Made by a program: the position numbers and the translations under genes. This document shows, piece by piece, positions 44,089 to 57,170 of a stretch of DNA of 64,000 bases; positions within the stretch are counted from its first letter, which is position 1; the number at the start of each line of letters is the position of its first letter. The notes below the pieces were generated by a model. It ran no database searches. It worked only from the letters and a program-made list of their open reading frames with translations, and was not told the DNA's origin. Source of the DNA: Callipepla californica brunnescens (taxonomy: Eukaryota; Chordata; Aves; Galliformes; Odontophoridae); NCBI GenBank assembly GCA_023055505.1, contig JALIRH010000036.1, forward strand, positions 1,426,001 through 1,490,000, read 5' to 3'.

Positions 44089-44411
44089 TCTCTATGCCCA
44101 CAGTGCATGAAGTAGGAGGAGTAGGATGCTGCAGGGAACATGCTGCTCCTGCCCCAATCTTACACTTTCTTTGGGCTCTGCCAGATAAAAGCTGAAAGTG
44201 AGGGAGGGCAGAAGAGTGTAAGAAGGCCAGTCTGCTGCATTCATGATTCTGTATGCAGAGAACATCAAAAGCACTAATGGAAAAGGCTCTTTATATTTTT
44301 CATCAAAGCGCTTGTTAAGATTTGGCAGGCTGATTTCTTATCAGTGAAATATTTATGAATGGAGAAGCTGGGTAGTGGTTTAGGAAGGTCAGCACCGAGT
44401 GCTGCCTTCCT
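44089..44411. other. Unique intronic DNA
   Basis: Short AT-rich stretch at 44285-44365; nothing recognised. Confidence 0.5.
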
Positions 44412-44722
44412 CTGATCTTGGTGGTCTTTCCAACCCTAACGATTCTATTCCGGTTGGATATTTCTTTCCTGAAAGAGTGGTGATGCAGTGGCACGGGCTG
44501 CCCAGGGAGGTGGTGGGGTCACCATCCGTGGTGGTGGTCAAGGAGTGTGAAGATGTGGCACCGAGGGACGTTGGTCGGTGGGTTGGGGTCGAACTTGGTG
44601 ATCTCAGGGGTCCTCTCCAACCTCAGTGATTCTATATGACATGGTGTAGTGCACCATGACAGTTGGACTGGGTGATCTTAGAGATCTCTTCCAACCTCAT
44701 TGACTTCGTGATTCTGTGTCAG
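44412..44722 (+). mobile_element. CR1 3' fragment flanked by extra tails
   Basis: A lone tail (TTTCCAACCCTAACGATTC) precedes a fuller 3' end (GCACGGGCTGCCCAGGGAGG to CTCTCCAACCTCAGTGATTC), which is followed by one more tail (CTCTTCCAACCTCATTGACT). Confidence 0.5.
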
Positions 44723-46464
44723 CGTTTGGGGGCTGCGTTCTGTGCCCACTGGGGTTGGAGGGTGACAGGAGGGGACTGCTCCCGTGGTGTGGGGCAGGGG
44801 AGCACGGGACACATCTGCAGTGCACAGAGAGCATCGTGGCTGTTTAAAATTTAAAGCAGCACTGCCACCTGAGTGTGGTGCGCTTTAAATATAGAGCCTT
44901 TGAAATGCGATCGCTTTGGTCATCGAAGGATGGGAGAGCTGAAACAAGATCAATATTTATAGCATGCAGACGAGCACCACGTGGGAGCACAGAGCTCTTG
45001 TCCGTTCCAAAAAGTTGCCTTCAGTTTCAAATTTTGACCAGATCTGGAGTGGATCAAGCCCACAAAGATAAGACCGCTCGTCACACCTTCCTCTTGCATT
45101 TCTGCAGCTCCCCCAACGCTGCTACCCAAATAACATGAATAATTGAGGGCTCAGCCTGGGGCACGGCTGTGCTGTCCGTACCCTGCGGGCAGATGTCCCT
45201 GCTGGCACCTGGTGGGGTGCACAATCTCCACGTGCAGGAGGAGGAGGAGTGGGTGCAATGCCTGAGCGAGCACAGCTGGAGCTGTCTGGGTACCCACACT
45301 GTTCCTGGTGGGCAGGTCCAGCTGGGATAGAGAAGTAAGGAATGGCTAGACGAGCACAAATGGGGCTGCTTTTATATATACATATATGTATATATTTGTA
45401 AATACGTTGGATTTATCATTTTCCCTATGTGTATTTTTTAATCTTCCAGTTGTGCTGCTTTCTGCTGCCCACCTATAGGCAGGAAGGTGTCTGCAGCAGC
45501 TGATATCTCTTTTTGCCTGCACTAAGGAGGACCTTCACCAGCCACCCCTCAACAGAAGGGACACCTTGGCCAACGGAGGGAGCAAAAACTGTCACAATCC
45601 TGAGTCCACGTGTCTCTCGGTCTCCATGAGGATGCTGCTGGGGTGAAGCTGCTCTGAAAGGAGAGCTCCCAATAGTTAGGCAGCAATTGGATCATCCAAC
45701 AACTGGATATTCCAACAGCTGGAGGAGGATGTGTGAGGCTGCACCGAAAACAGAGCTCCTCGAGGAACCAAAACACACTTGATGGGCAGGGAGGGTCGTT
45801 AGTCTGAAGTGAGTGCTTTTCCTGTACATCTGAATTTCGGCTACAGAAGCACACTTTAATTTCTTCTACGACCATCGTGGCAGACAGAGCTCTGAAATAG
45901 AGCCTGTATGGTAGCAATATTGTGCGTGATGGCTGCGATTTGGGTTATATATATATATATGTTTGAGACGAGAGCGGTCGCTGCCGAAAGCCTGATGTAA
46001 TGGGCACTGCAGAGCCTGCTCTGAAGATGAGTGTTTTCTAAGTTGCTGTAAAACAGAAGGATAAAAGAAATCAGGCTCATTTTTCTCAAGGGGCTATAAC
46101 ATCCTTTAAGGCTTAATTCTGCCTAATGTTTCGCCTGTCCTCTGTAGGCTGTGCTGTTAGGGCTGCACCTGTCACAGCTGTTCTGTGAATTTAGGGAAGC
46201 GTTCGAGGTCTGTGCTCTCTCTTTGCCTTTCTTTAAGCCATCTTCAACGTGTGTCAGCCCGAAACGTGCAGCGCTGCGTCGGCTGGGGAGCGTGGGCAGG
46301 GCTGTAGCATGAGCTCTGGTTTTGCTTTCCCACTTTCCTGCATTTTGGGGTTGAAATAGCAACCCGTTGGGTGGGTTCATGTGCTGTGTTGGGATCCTGG
46401 GCAGGGGGTATCATGGCTGAGGGGGCTGGAATGGTTTGGGGTCACCATCAGCCTTTCCTTATAT
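44723..46464. other. Unique intronic DNA with TA microsatellites
   Basis: TATATATACATATATGTATA at about 45374-45393 and a TA run at 45946-45960. No exon or RNA gene recognised; reverse ORFs of up to 122 codons have no family similarity. Confidence 0.5.
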
Positions 46465-46555
46465 GTGAGATGTCTCTGTTCATTGTAGGGGAGTTGGGCT
46501 GGGTGATCTGTAAGGGTTCCTTCCAGCTCAATGATTCTGTGGTTCTGGGAAGTGG
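46465..46555 (+). mobile_element. CR1 tail fragment
   Basis: TGTTCATTGTAGGGGAGTTG, then GGTTCCTTCCAGCTCAATGA and TTCTGTGGTTCTG. Confidence 0.5.
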
Positions 46556-48996
46556 CATTGGACATCTTGCCATGGGGACATCCAACCATGGGGACATCCT
46601 GCCCCATGAGGACATCTGCCAGCCCCAGGCGATGCTGCCATGCCCTGCTGCTGCTCCCATTCCCAGATCTTCTCCAGCCCTGCCTCATTTCCCATTCAGA
46701 TGATCATCTTTTTGGGCAGGGAACACAATGAACCTCACATATCTGTCAGTACTTGTATCAGGAAACCACTCAGGCAGTTTCATAGCAGTCGCCATCTCCT
46801 TTTACTGACCTTTCATTTCTTCTACAGATGGAATATTTCTCCTTTAATATCCTCTGCAATCTTCCTTTCAGCCTCCACTTATTCCCTTATCACTGTCTGT
46901 GCCCTGTAACCTTCCCATTCTGCATCTCCATGGTTTCTAAAGTGCTCCCCTCAAGGGGCAGCTGGTGATGTCCTGCCCCTCAATGCTACTGGAGGGCACA
47001 GTGGACAGTTGAGCGTATTAATTTGTTTGAAGAGAGCTTCACTGCATAATTGCACATGTCTAGAAGCAAAATGCATCCTGTTTTCTTTCTCTGTTTTGTT
47101 TTGTGTGTTTTTTTCTCTCTAGTATTTTATTCAGTTGATCCCAGCACGTCATTAGAACCTGATAGTTTCTTTGCAAACACTGAGGAACAAAGGCAGCATG
47201 GGTCGTGTTCAGCAGCCTTGGTAGAAGAGAGGTCAAGGCCGTTTTTTTTTTTTTTAATGGGGAAAAAGAAAAACGATTGGATCTTCATTAAAGGAGATTT
47301 CAAAGCAGTAAGCAGATTTTGTTGCTCTGGTGGTCCTCCACAAAAACCAAACTCTTCTGGAGCTGTTTTGGTCCTCTTTGCCCTCTGCATGCCATGCATT
47401 CCTTGTGTCCGGATGCTCTGGTGTCTGCTCTGTCTCATTAGTTCCTTGTGACCTTGTGCTGGCTTTGTGCCATTTTCCTAATGCTTTTCTCCTTAGAGGA
47501 ATTCCCCTTTCCTCCCCGATTTCGTGTATTCAGCTTTCTGTTTAGGGGAAGATTCCTTCAGTGCAGGGAAATGGGAAGGATTTTGGTCAACAGTGCCTTG
47601 CTCTGGGAGGCACCCAGTGTGGTTCTCCAAGGATGTCTTACCTACAAGTGCCCACTTTGGATATATTAGGACGATATTTTACATCCTCATGATGACAGAG
47701 TGGAGACCACTAAGCAGGTAAACACTGAAGCCACTGCTGTTTGTCCTTGCAGAGCTCCCTGGGCGGTTCGTGAGGGAAGGGGAGATGCATTGACTTGGAC
47801 AGCTACTTATAGAAAACAGATGTGCAAGTTAGAAAACACAAGCAATAAATCTGAAGCCATATGGCAGCCTTTTCATGAGTGTTTAGAGTCACGGCCGGCC
47901 GTGAATGGCTCTCAGTTTCTCTCCTGAAAGAGGAACTCGCTGTCTCTTGTAAGACATGGGAATGGCTTTGTTTGGTTTCGCCCCTCAACCTCTGCTCCTC
48001 TTAGGTGCAGAAACCCACATCCTACAGATGTTCCTTGCATGTGAAGGGTTTGGGGGTGTATATTTGGGACAGGCCTATGGTTTTTCCATGGCAAGTGGCA
48101 GGAGTGAGTGAGCAGTGTGGGATCTGTGCTGCCTGGCGTTGCTGCCTGGAGCTGGCATTGGCACGGCTGGCTTTCACCTGTGCTTGTGTTGGGGTTTTAA
48201 GCAGTTGTGAAGTTGAGTTTCTTGCAAAGAAAGGGCTCCTTGGCTTCCTGGAGCTGTTCTGTGGGGCTAGAGGCTTCCTGCCCCCTCCAGAGGGTCCCAG
48301 ACCCTTACACAGTGGCCATCCTGGAGAGATACTTTTGAGAATATAACCATTCTTCCATTCCAAGCTCTTCCCCCTTCTCCCCTTTCCCAAGCTCATAAAG
48401 AGAGATTTTCCAAGATACTTAATTTAAAAAACACATACATTATGAGAAAAATATTTTTTATTATTATTTCTTTTTTTTTTCATGCCCATCTAAAAACTGC
48501 TTTTCAAGCAAGATGGGGCTTAGTGGGCTGTGCAACCTCCTCTGCATGGAAAGCCAATTCTGCAGCCCTCAGCGCGTGGCATCAGCTCCACTGAAGTCTC
48601 TTATATGGGAGCTTAATGAGTTTATCAGTTATTGTCTTAAATACGCCTTCTATGAAATTGAAGTCCTTTCCCACAATATCATAAGGAGATTAAAAAGAAA
48701 GCTCGGATTTGTGGGAAGCAGAAAATGCATACATTTGTAACCTGAAGAAAGACTGCGGAACAGTATCACATGCAAGTGTATTAAACTTAGGATCCCAGTT
48801 TAACCCAGTATTACCATTCTTTGGGTGTTGGTTTTTGTTTTTCCCATAAATTGAAAACCATGCTTAGACTGGAACCAAAGAAGGAACAAAATACGGTGAT
48901 GTAAATGAAAAAAACACAGCTACATCAACTTAATTAGAGCATTTCACATTTCCACAAGATAGCCCTGCCACTGCAACACTCACTGTGTTGCCATGA
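46556..48996. other. Unique intronic DNA with a candidate conserved block
   Basis: T14 at 47242-47255, a T/A-rich tract at 48449-48480. 48595-48745 is repeat-free and AT-rich (GCTTAATGAGTTTATCAGTT, CCACAATATCATAAGGAGAT), a candidate regulatory element. No coding similarity. Confidence 0.5.
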
Positions 48997-49060
48997 GCAA
49001 ACTGCTGGGGGTGCACTCAATCCCATCCTCCGTGTCATTGATAAAGGTGTTGAAGAGATT
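48997..49060 (-). mobile_element. CR1 ORF2 fragment
   Basis: The complement of GTGTCATTGATAAAGGTGTT and GGGGGTGCACTCAATCCCAT corresponds to the CR1 ORF2 segment reading roughly FINDLDEGIECTLSKFA. It is a rare non-tail CR1 piece, isolated and without open frame beyond it. Confidence 0.5.
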
Positions 49061-49889
49061 GACAAACCTCACGGTACAGCCATGCACAAGAGGGCAGAAC
49101 TAAGGGAAAGTGCCCTAAGGTAGGGAAGGGTGCTGGCTCACCCAGGCTGCTGTTGAGATGGAATGTGCGTGGCACACTGGTGAGTGGAGGCACGTTTAAT
49201 GAGGAAGCAGTGACACCTCTGCCATATCACCTGTTCAAATGGTCACAATAATTATAACAGGCGAGTTGGATGAGGATAACGGGCTCTAATAGCACAGGCA
49301 AGGCTGTAATTTAGTGAATGGATGACCTTTAGAAATGTGCAGGGCTTAGGACTTGGGGGGCCCTGGATTGATGCTGGAGCTGCTGGATCCTTGGGATGTC
49401 TGTGGGGTTTGGTGGGAGCAGGAGTTCCTGGTTCTGTCCTGATGGAGCCTGCCTGCTTTGAAGTTTTTTGTTTTGTTTTCTTTTGTTTTGCAGTGGAAAT
49501 GGTAGCAAGACGTGGAAATTGCGCTGTTCAGAAGTCAGGGCTCCGCATGGCAGTTGGCATCACTGAGCGTTGTTTGTATTGATTGCAGCAGAGGCAATTA
49601 AGGGGCTCCCACTGCTTTCACTGGGAGTTTTCCCTGCATAAGGAGGCTCAAAGCAGAGGGCAGGACTATTATGGTGTATAAGCGCAGCGCAGGAAAGAGC
49701 ATGGGGTCTGCAGGCAGCTCACAGCCTTGTAGAAGCTGAAATATTTCCAGCTGGCACGGTGTCTAGCCAAGTGCAGCTCTCCGACGGGACCATTGGCTTT
49801 GCAGTATGTGTACGAGGAGATGGCATCCCATCTTATCCCAAACCAAGGAAGTGAGGCCAGACCCTCCCTACTGAGGCTGGTTATCATAC
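49061..49889. other. Unique intronic DNA
   Basis: No gene or repeat recognised; short TTTTGTTTTGTTTTCTTTTG tract at about 49465-49490. Confidence 0.5.
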
Positions 49890-50035
49890 AACACAGAATG
49901 GTTTGGGTTGGAAGGGACCCTAAAAGCCATCAGGTCCACCCCTCTGCAATGAGCAGGGACATCCACAGCTTTGTCAGTGCTCAGAGCCCCTCCAGCCTGA
50001 GCTTGGGGGTCTGCAGGGATGGGGTACACACCACT
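49890..50035 (-). mobile_element. CR1 3' fragment
   Basis: CACAGAATGGTTTGGGTTGG, CTGCAATGAGCAGGGACATC, and CCTCCAGCCTGAGCTTGGGG. Confidence 0.5.
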
Positions 50036-50504
50036 GTGTTATCCTACCACACATCTCCAAAGTTCATCATTCCCATACGCACGTCAGCCCTCGTTGGGTG
50101 TTGGCGTTGAAGGGAAGCCAAGGGTTCGGTCCTTGGCTGTCGGGGCATCGCTTCGTTCCCAGCTAGGAAATACTTTCCTGAGTTTCCTGGCAGTAGCTCA
50201 CAAGTGTGAAATGTGAGAATTCAAGACGGGTTGCAGGAAGTGAATTTGATCACTTGGCAAGAGAAGGGGGTAATCCAGTTTTCGTGCGCTTTTTGAATCG
50301 ATGTAATTGTATCTCAAAAGAGAGTAGCAGCAAACGAGTTTGGTTCTCAGCGCATCAGCACATCCCTTAGTGTCCCTGATGTCTTTAATGTCACTCTTTA
50401 AATATGATATTCCACAGTACATGAAATCCCATTCGGACGACGTAAGCCTTGGTGGAGCTGGCCATTTCTCATTCAGTAGTGCAGCTGGGAGGAGGTTAGC
50501 ATGA
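50036..50504. other. Unique intronic DNA
   Basis: No gene or repeat recognised. Confidence 0.5.
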
Positions 50505-50660
50505 AAATCATGGAATCATAGATGGCTTAGGTTGGAGGGGACCTTAAAGGTCGCCCAGTTGCAGTTTCCCTGCATTGGGTTGATTACCAACCACCAGCTC
50601 AGTCTGCCTCTTCCTTGCATGCCTCCAGAGATAGGGCATCCTCAACCCAACTCAACCTCC
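50505..50660 (-). mobile_element. CR1 3' fragment
   Basis: AATCATGGAATCATAGATGG, TTGGAGGGGACCTTAAAGG, and CTCCAGAGATAGGGCATCCT. Confidence 0.5.
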
Positions 50661-53499
50661 TCGCACTTACACTGTAGGATCCATTCCCCTTTAAGCAGTG
50701 TTTCTTGATGGAAGTTGGAAATTCTTGTTTTATTGAGTAGAGACACGAGCAGTCATTTGTCCGCTCCTGTAATGCTGCAAAACTCTCGGAAAAGAAACGA
50801 AACCAACAAAAAAATCAACTGCAAATGTGCTGACTCTCCCCAGCAGGGCTGTGTTCTGTGTGAGCAGGGCATTTATTAAGGTCACATGAAATCCGTGAGA
50901 GGTGGTGGTGAATTGGGAAGAGCTGGAAGGGAAGCTGAGGCAGGAGGGCTTTGAGTGTTAACGAGGCAGAAATCGCTCCTCATCGCTTTGGAAGGCAAAA
51001 CGTGACTGTGGTGCCATGCTGGGTGGTGGGGGCTGTTGGTTCTTTGGGAGAAGGAGCTGCTGGGGGATGAGGAGGGGACAGAATAGTGGTGCAGTGTGTC
51101 TTGCAGCTTCCTCGCCTCTTCCTGAGCTCTGCTTGTCTGTATGCATTGATTCCTTCAAACTTATTGTAAATACATATATGTCCTGGATCCCATTTCCACA
51201 TGAAAACGATGCTTTTGCTCTCAGCTCTGCTTCTGCTGACTGCTTGCTTGCTGCTATGATTGACAAAAGGTGGAGGAAAGCATCTTGTCTTTTCGTTCTG
51301 CCTTTGCCAAAGCCATTTGCCCTGCAGGCTGTGCAATGGGAGCAGTTGGGTGCTGCTGGGAAGAGCTCAGTGACCGGAGTGATGCTCATCCCTTTCCAGC
51401 AGATAGAAGTCCCGCTGTGCTGAGCCTCCTGTCTGCACTAAGCTGTTTATTTTGCTGCTGATGGATTTTAGAATCCTTTTGGCTGAATGGAAGTGGAAGG
51501 TGAACCTCTCTCGGTGTGAAATTCCCTCCTGTCTGTGTTGCATCTACTACACACGTGTGTATATCCGTAGAGTAAGCAACGTATCTCTCATTTCCTAAGC
51601 TTGCATTTACAGGCAGGGAGCACGGGGTCTATCCCTCAATGCATGGGAAGGCAAAGCCCAGCTCTGGGGCCAGATCGCCCCGTGCCAGGTCAGTAGAAAG
51701 CAGGGATACAAAAAGCTCTCTGGAAGGCTGGCTCAAATCCATTATAATATTACTAAACACCATAATCCTGTGAGCCTTGGCTTTGTAATGCGATAATGAG
51801 TTATTAAAGGCTAAGGCAGGGTACGGTGGGGAGGGGGAAGCTGTGGTTTCGGGTCTTCTCGCCTTCCTTGCAGTTGGCAGGGAGCAGCTGAGCAATTTTG
51901 TGGGCTCTGCTCCATCCATACGATACTGCAGCAGATTTTCAGACACCTCTGCTTTGGATCAAGTGCTGTTTTTGATGTTGTTTATTGGTGCGTTTATTGG
52001 TGGGATGAAATCCATCCCGGTGATGGGGAGCGAGGCGATCCTTGCAGTTCTGGATGTTCCCAGTGTGCTTCTGGGTGCTGGGACAGATCTGATCGTTCCT
52101 GAGGAATCAGCTCTCGTCACGGCCCCACTTTTCTCTGAGTGCAAAGGAAGGGAGGAAAATCAATTTCCATCAGCTGGATAGTGCCCTTTGATTTATTGCC
52201 GCTGGAGGAAGAAATTCTTTATCTCATGCTCCTGGAAAGGATTGCTTCAGTGTTTGTTATTAGGGAGAGATGCTGTAACAGCCCCAGTTCTCCGAACCCT
52301 GATATTTTGATAACCTTTGCCAGAGGACATCCACACTCCTGGTTTTATTGCAAGAGCTCTCTTTTACCTAAATAATTAGTGATTTTTGAGCCTCGGGATC
52401 GTGCAGAACCTGTATTCCTGAAGAAGCAGAGCTACCAAGGGGCAGGAACAGCACGAGAATAACATCAGGTGGAGCCAGGTCACTGCCATCCTAAAAGGTC
52501 CCTGCTGACAAGCGGTGAGGTTTGGTGGCATTTTTGCATAGTGTGAGGTCTGGGCAGAGCAGCAGAGCTGCCTAGCACCACGTGCAGACACGTACTGCTC
52601 ACCAGCATGATGCTGCCTGCTAAGGACAGGCAGACAGCCTTCAGGGGTCCAACCCTTCCCCACTCACGTGATGCACAGACTGTGGATTTCTGGCCCGTTC
52701 TCAGCCTGCAAATAGAAAGCAGCATCACGGCACAAGGCAGAGGTGGATGTGAATGCTTTGGTTGATGTGTATGGCAGGTTCTCCCCCTCCTGGGCCGTCC
52801 CACTGAGGTCTATGGGAGGTGGACACGCTGCACTACGCTCCTCAGAGTTGCAGTGGATATAAGGCCGTGCTTTAATTATCCCTAATTGCTAAAAAGCAGG
52901 GCTAGTGGCCAAGTGAGCAACCACAGATGCCCAGCAGGCCTAATTGGTTGGCAGGAAGCGTGATCTGCTGCCCTGCCGCTGTGATCAGTGCTAATTTGGT
53001 GCTGGAGCTCTCCTTGATGGGAAACGAGGGGCAGGTTCCTCGTGGTGCAGCTGCTCCATGGGCACCTTTTCTGCCAGGTGATCGGTGTGCACATGGTTTG
53101 TACGTGGGCAGCACCAGCGCTGCATTGCAGTGTAGGGAAGGAGAAAAATCCAGCTCTCCTCAAAAGCACTTAGTGTCAGAATGAGCCTGCCTTCTCCTTT
53201 CAGTTGCTCCGACAGCATTTGTTTGTGCTGCTTTCGGGGACGTCGGGTGTTTGCATTGATCCGTTGGTTTAATTCTCTCTTTAAAGGAGTGGAATGGAGA
53301 AGGGAAGCTGAGTGATAGGCAGCAGGGAGCACGCCTGGAGCCATGCAGCTGGAGGCACAGCCTGGAGGAGAGCCTGGGGTGGTCATGTCCCCACCATCAA
53401 TCCCAGTTCCTTTGGGGTAAATCCCAGTGTGCTTTGAGCAGCAGAGACAGACGCTGGGGCTGTGTGAATCAGGATTTCCCCATGGCAATGCAGGGTGGC
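50661..53499. other. Unique intronic DNA, long repeat-poor stretch
   Basis: About 2.8 kb without recognisable CR1, the longest such gap in the 3' half. ORFs up to 165 codons (reverse, 52991-53488) have no recognisable family. Contains TTTATTGGTGCGTTTATTGG, a short direct repeat at 51978-52000. Confidence 0.5.
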
Positions 53500-53580
53500 T
53501 TGGAGAATATGCCCTACGAGGAGAGACTGAAGGAGCTGGGGCTGTTTGGTCTAGGGAAGAGGAGGCTGACGATTCTGCAA
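53500..53580 (+). mobile_element. CR1 fragment, upstream (non-tail) part
   Basis: TATGCCCTACGAGGAGAGAC, GAAGGAGCTGGGGCTGTTTG, GGGAAGAGGAGGCTGA: the segment at the ORF2 end/3' UTR of CR1. Confidence 0.5.
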
Positions 53581-56254
53581 CGTAAAGCAGTTCTGTGCCT
53601 CAGAAACATGTGGTGTATGGGGTCGAACCAAGTCGTTAGTTTTGTTGCAGCATTCATTATTCTGGAAGTGAAAGGTTAACTTGAAGCTGCACGGGTTGCA
53701 GGAGTTGTACAGGAGGCACCGGGCAGAGCAGAGTGAAATGTGTTTGTGCAGAGGGGGCTGGGTCTGCTGGGCTCTTTGTGGTCCCCAACCATCCCTGAGA
53801 AACTCTGGGGTCTTGATGCAGAAGCAGGAGTCCCACTTCTTGTTCCAGAGCCTGCGCTGGCCCCAAATGCCATCATTTCTGGGCAATGGTCACACGGCTG
53901 TGCATGCACCCATAGTGGGATTGGAGCAGCCACGTCCCTCCTGGCTGCCCTCATTCAGGATTTGCTCATCTTGTAGGTGAAACGTTCCAAATATCCCTTG
54001 TACGAGCAGGAAACTTTCCACTGGTGAGCTTCATTGCCTTCTAGAAGCCAAACTTAAGAGCTAAACTCAATGTTTCTTCTATTGATTTTGCTCGTGGAGC
54101 CTTCATTGGAAAGCAGGAAGGACGGAGATTTGTTGAAATGAATTATTGAAAATGTCGTATGTTACATTTCCTTCTGGTGCTCTGCGCTGGACAAAGCAAA
54201 GCACAGCCTCCTTCCCTATGATACAGCAGCTTTTTTCATCTTCTTTTTTCCCAATAAATTGTTCCCAGCCACCGGGCATGCTTTTACCACCGTGCAATAA
54301 CTCAGCCAACGTCAGCTTTCTGCCGCAGATCTTCCGAGAGCAGCCCAGATCAATAGGTGGTGCACGCTTCGTTTGTTTTGGTACAGCAAAAGAAGAGGGC
54401 AACCGTGGGGCAGGAGAGGGAGAAACAGAGGCATCCGTGGGTTTGATGGGTGGAAATGTAGGGTTTGTTTTTGAGGGCGACGATGAAAGTGAGCTGGTAG
54501 GTGGGATGCAGCTATCCTGGGATGCAGCTATCCAGCGATGCTCCCTGAGCACAAAGCACTCCTTTCACTGCGTGGGGTTGGCTTGTCTGCCTCTTGTTGC
54601 TGTTGCTGTTGTTTCCTGGTGTGCCTGGGGGAATATTTATAGGATGCCTGGGTTGAATGATGGGCTGCCTTCCTCCCTGCAGCACGGTGATGGCAGAGAG
54701 GTGCAGCCCTGCATTGGCTCCATGCCTTGCTGCCCTCCAGCTCAGCCTGCACAGAGAACCCAGCAATGCTATCAACGCATGGAAGCCACAAACCTTATTT
54801 CCTCACTGAGCAAAGTGCTGTTTAATATTTGCCCTGCTTGCAGGCACAAGGAGAGCTGCCACGGACGGCGTGTGCTCGATGCTGCCCAGCTTCCATTGGT
54901 GTAAGGCAGAGGCTGTGGTCGATGCGTGCTGATGAGCAGCCCTGATGGTTATTGATCTGTTGATGCTGCCCTTGATTAATTTTCTGCCGATGGTGGGCTT
55001 GGGGTTCTTCGTGCATGGCTCATCTTGACGTGGGAACAGGGCGGCAGATTTGCCCAAGGGATGGGCAGTGCGATGGGTTGGGCTTGCAGATGTGCATCAT
55101 CTCATCGACAGCTGGAGCACTGGGTGCTTCCAAAAACGGTGTGCACGTGGCCGTGGTGCAGCTCCGTGCCCCGCTCACCCCTCGCTGTCAGCATTCCTCC
55201 CAGCTGCAGCTGCTGGCGTGGAGCTGGAGGAAGTGTGTGGCTTTCCCTCCGAGCTTGTTTCAAAGAGGCTTTGTAGATAGCGATCTCGCCTTCGTTGTGG
55301 TGATAAGGCGAGAAGGGTGGAAGGGAAAAAACCCCAAACAGCCCTCGATTGCTGTTTCCCCCCAATAGGGAGAGAGAGAACACAGGTCTGTGCCTGCTGG
55401 GTTGGCCCTGTGGCTGAGATCCCCTGCCCAGCAGTGGGATGGGGATGGAGTTAAGTGGCTAATGATGCTAAGAAGCCAGGATTTATGAGGGGAGCTAAAT
55501 ACCAGGGGGTTTAGGCACTGAACCAGCTTAGGTGCTTGTGAAAATCCCACTAAGCTCTGCAGTACCTACTGGGAACGTGCCTTGAGGTGAGCCCCAGCCC
55601 TCTGCCTGGACAGAAACAGGGAAATCCTCCCATCCCACCCCCAGGACACCAGTAAGGAAAATGACTTTTTTCCCACCCTTGGCACAGGTTTTGCCCTAAC
55701 AGTCACTCACTACAGCGTCTCCCTTTCTTGTGCCATGTGTCTGGAGCAAGGGCCAAGAAAACCATCCTTGGCACTCTCTCCCAACCGCATTCAGAGCACC
55801 CTCAGCCTGCAGGTTGGGAACACAGCCCCGTCGGTGTTGGCTCCAGCCCCCAGTTCCCCCCATTCTCACGCACGGAGCTCTCCTTCTCACGTGGGATTTT
55901 GTTAGGTTGGGCTTGGCTGGGTTGGTTGGGAATAAACTTCTCACCTGCAGCACAGCCCCGCGGGGCATCTCTCGCCGTGGCGATGCTTTTCCTCTCGGAG
56001 GCACTTGGCAAACAAATGAGCGAGGAAGAAACACAGATTGTGTTTGCTAATGGAGCGCGGTTGCCAAAGAATGCACAAACCGTTATTCACTGCGAGGGAA
56101 ATTCCTCTGCAGGAGGCATTGGGGCTGAAAAGCTCGGGGTTGCAGCGTTTGCTCCATGCGTGCCATGTGTAGGTGCTGAACCTAGAACCTCAGTGTTTGC
56201 TCTCCTTGCACAGTTTCCTCTGGGGAGGAGGAAATCTGGCTTGCAAAGGGTGCG
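53581..56254. other. Unique intronic DNA with an unassigned 252-codon ORF
   Basis: No repeat other than a 16-bp duplication (GGGATGCAGCTATCC, 54506-54536) and a GTT/GCT run (about 54594-54614). An ORF on the + strand at 54146-54904 is open for 252 codons but shows no recognisable domain, signal or splice context; not called as a gene. Confidence 0.5.
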
Positions 56255-56502
56255 TGGGGGGATGAGTCGATGGTTGGACTGGATCTTAGTGCTCTCCTCC
56301 AACCTGTGTTTGTATGGGCATCGTTTTGGGGCTGGTGACCCACGAGCAGCAGCCCTGTGGAGGTGGGAGTTACTCAATGTGAAGTGGGATAGCGGAGCTG
56401 GGGCAAGGGGAGGTGATGGGATGTGTGAGCGTGGTGGGGATGGATTGGTGGCTGGACTGGGTGATCTCAGTGCACTCTTCCAGCCTTCATGGTTCTGTGT
56501 TC
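56255..56502 (+). mobile_element. CR1 3' fragment with tail before and after
   Basis: GAGTCGATGGTTGGACTGGA with CTCTCCTCCAACCTGTGTTT, then a body piece (GTTACTCAATGTGAAGTGGG) and a second tail (CACTCTTCCAGCCTTCATGG). Confidence 0.5.
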
Positions 56503-57079
56503 CTGTGCTCAACCATCTGTTGCAAAGACTTGAACTTCGTTAAGCATGCTTGCTCTCATCCCCCCCCCCACACACACACCTCACTTCTTCTTGTGCTGGG
56601 TGTTCAATTAAAACGTGGTTTTGATTTCAGATAGTTTAAATTAAAATGTCTCCGTGTATAAAACCCTCTGCGGACTATAAATTATGCAGGAGAGGACTGT
56701 GAATTATTCAGAAGTGAAACAGCACTGGAAACCCCTCCAGAAAACAGAGTGGCCGTGGGACTGCAGCCTGGGCCAGCAGGGCTGGAACTGGGTATCACTG
56801 GGAGATGCTGACATTCAAAATGGGGTTTTTCTCCTGCTGCTTTTCCTGTTGCTGCTTCTAAACAGGCAGTGGATATTTTGTTTCCCCCACTTTCCCAAAA
56901 AAGCCCTTTGGGTGTCTGAAACGAAGGCTTTTTGTTCACATTTGTGTGGTTAGCTTTGCAGTATGCAGTGGGTTTGGGTTCGAGGTGGTGATGTGTGCAA
57001 CCAAAGGTTGGGTTCAGAGATCCCGGTCGGTCCCTTCCAACTTGGGATCTGCTTTGGTTCTTGGATCTGGCTCTGAGCA
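56503..57079. other. Unique intronic DNA
   Basis: CCCCCCCCACACACACACC run at 56561-56580. No gene recognised. Confidence 0.5.
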
Positions 57080-57170
57080 CCTGATGGAGCTGGAGCTGTC
57101 CCGGTTCACTGCAGGGGAATTGGATGAGTGACCTTTAATGGTCCCTTCCAACTCAAATGATTCCATAGGA
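57080..57170 (+). mobile_element. CR1 tail fragment
   Basis: GATGGAGCTGGAGCTGTCCC, GCAGGGGAATTGGATGAGTG, and TGGTCCCTTCCAACTCAAAT. Confidence 0.5.

Noticed and set aside
55728..56543. 271-codon ORF
   Set aside because: The C-terminal part is translated CR1 (56255-56502), and the rest shows no family similarity.
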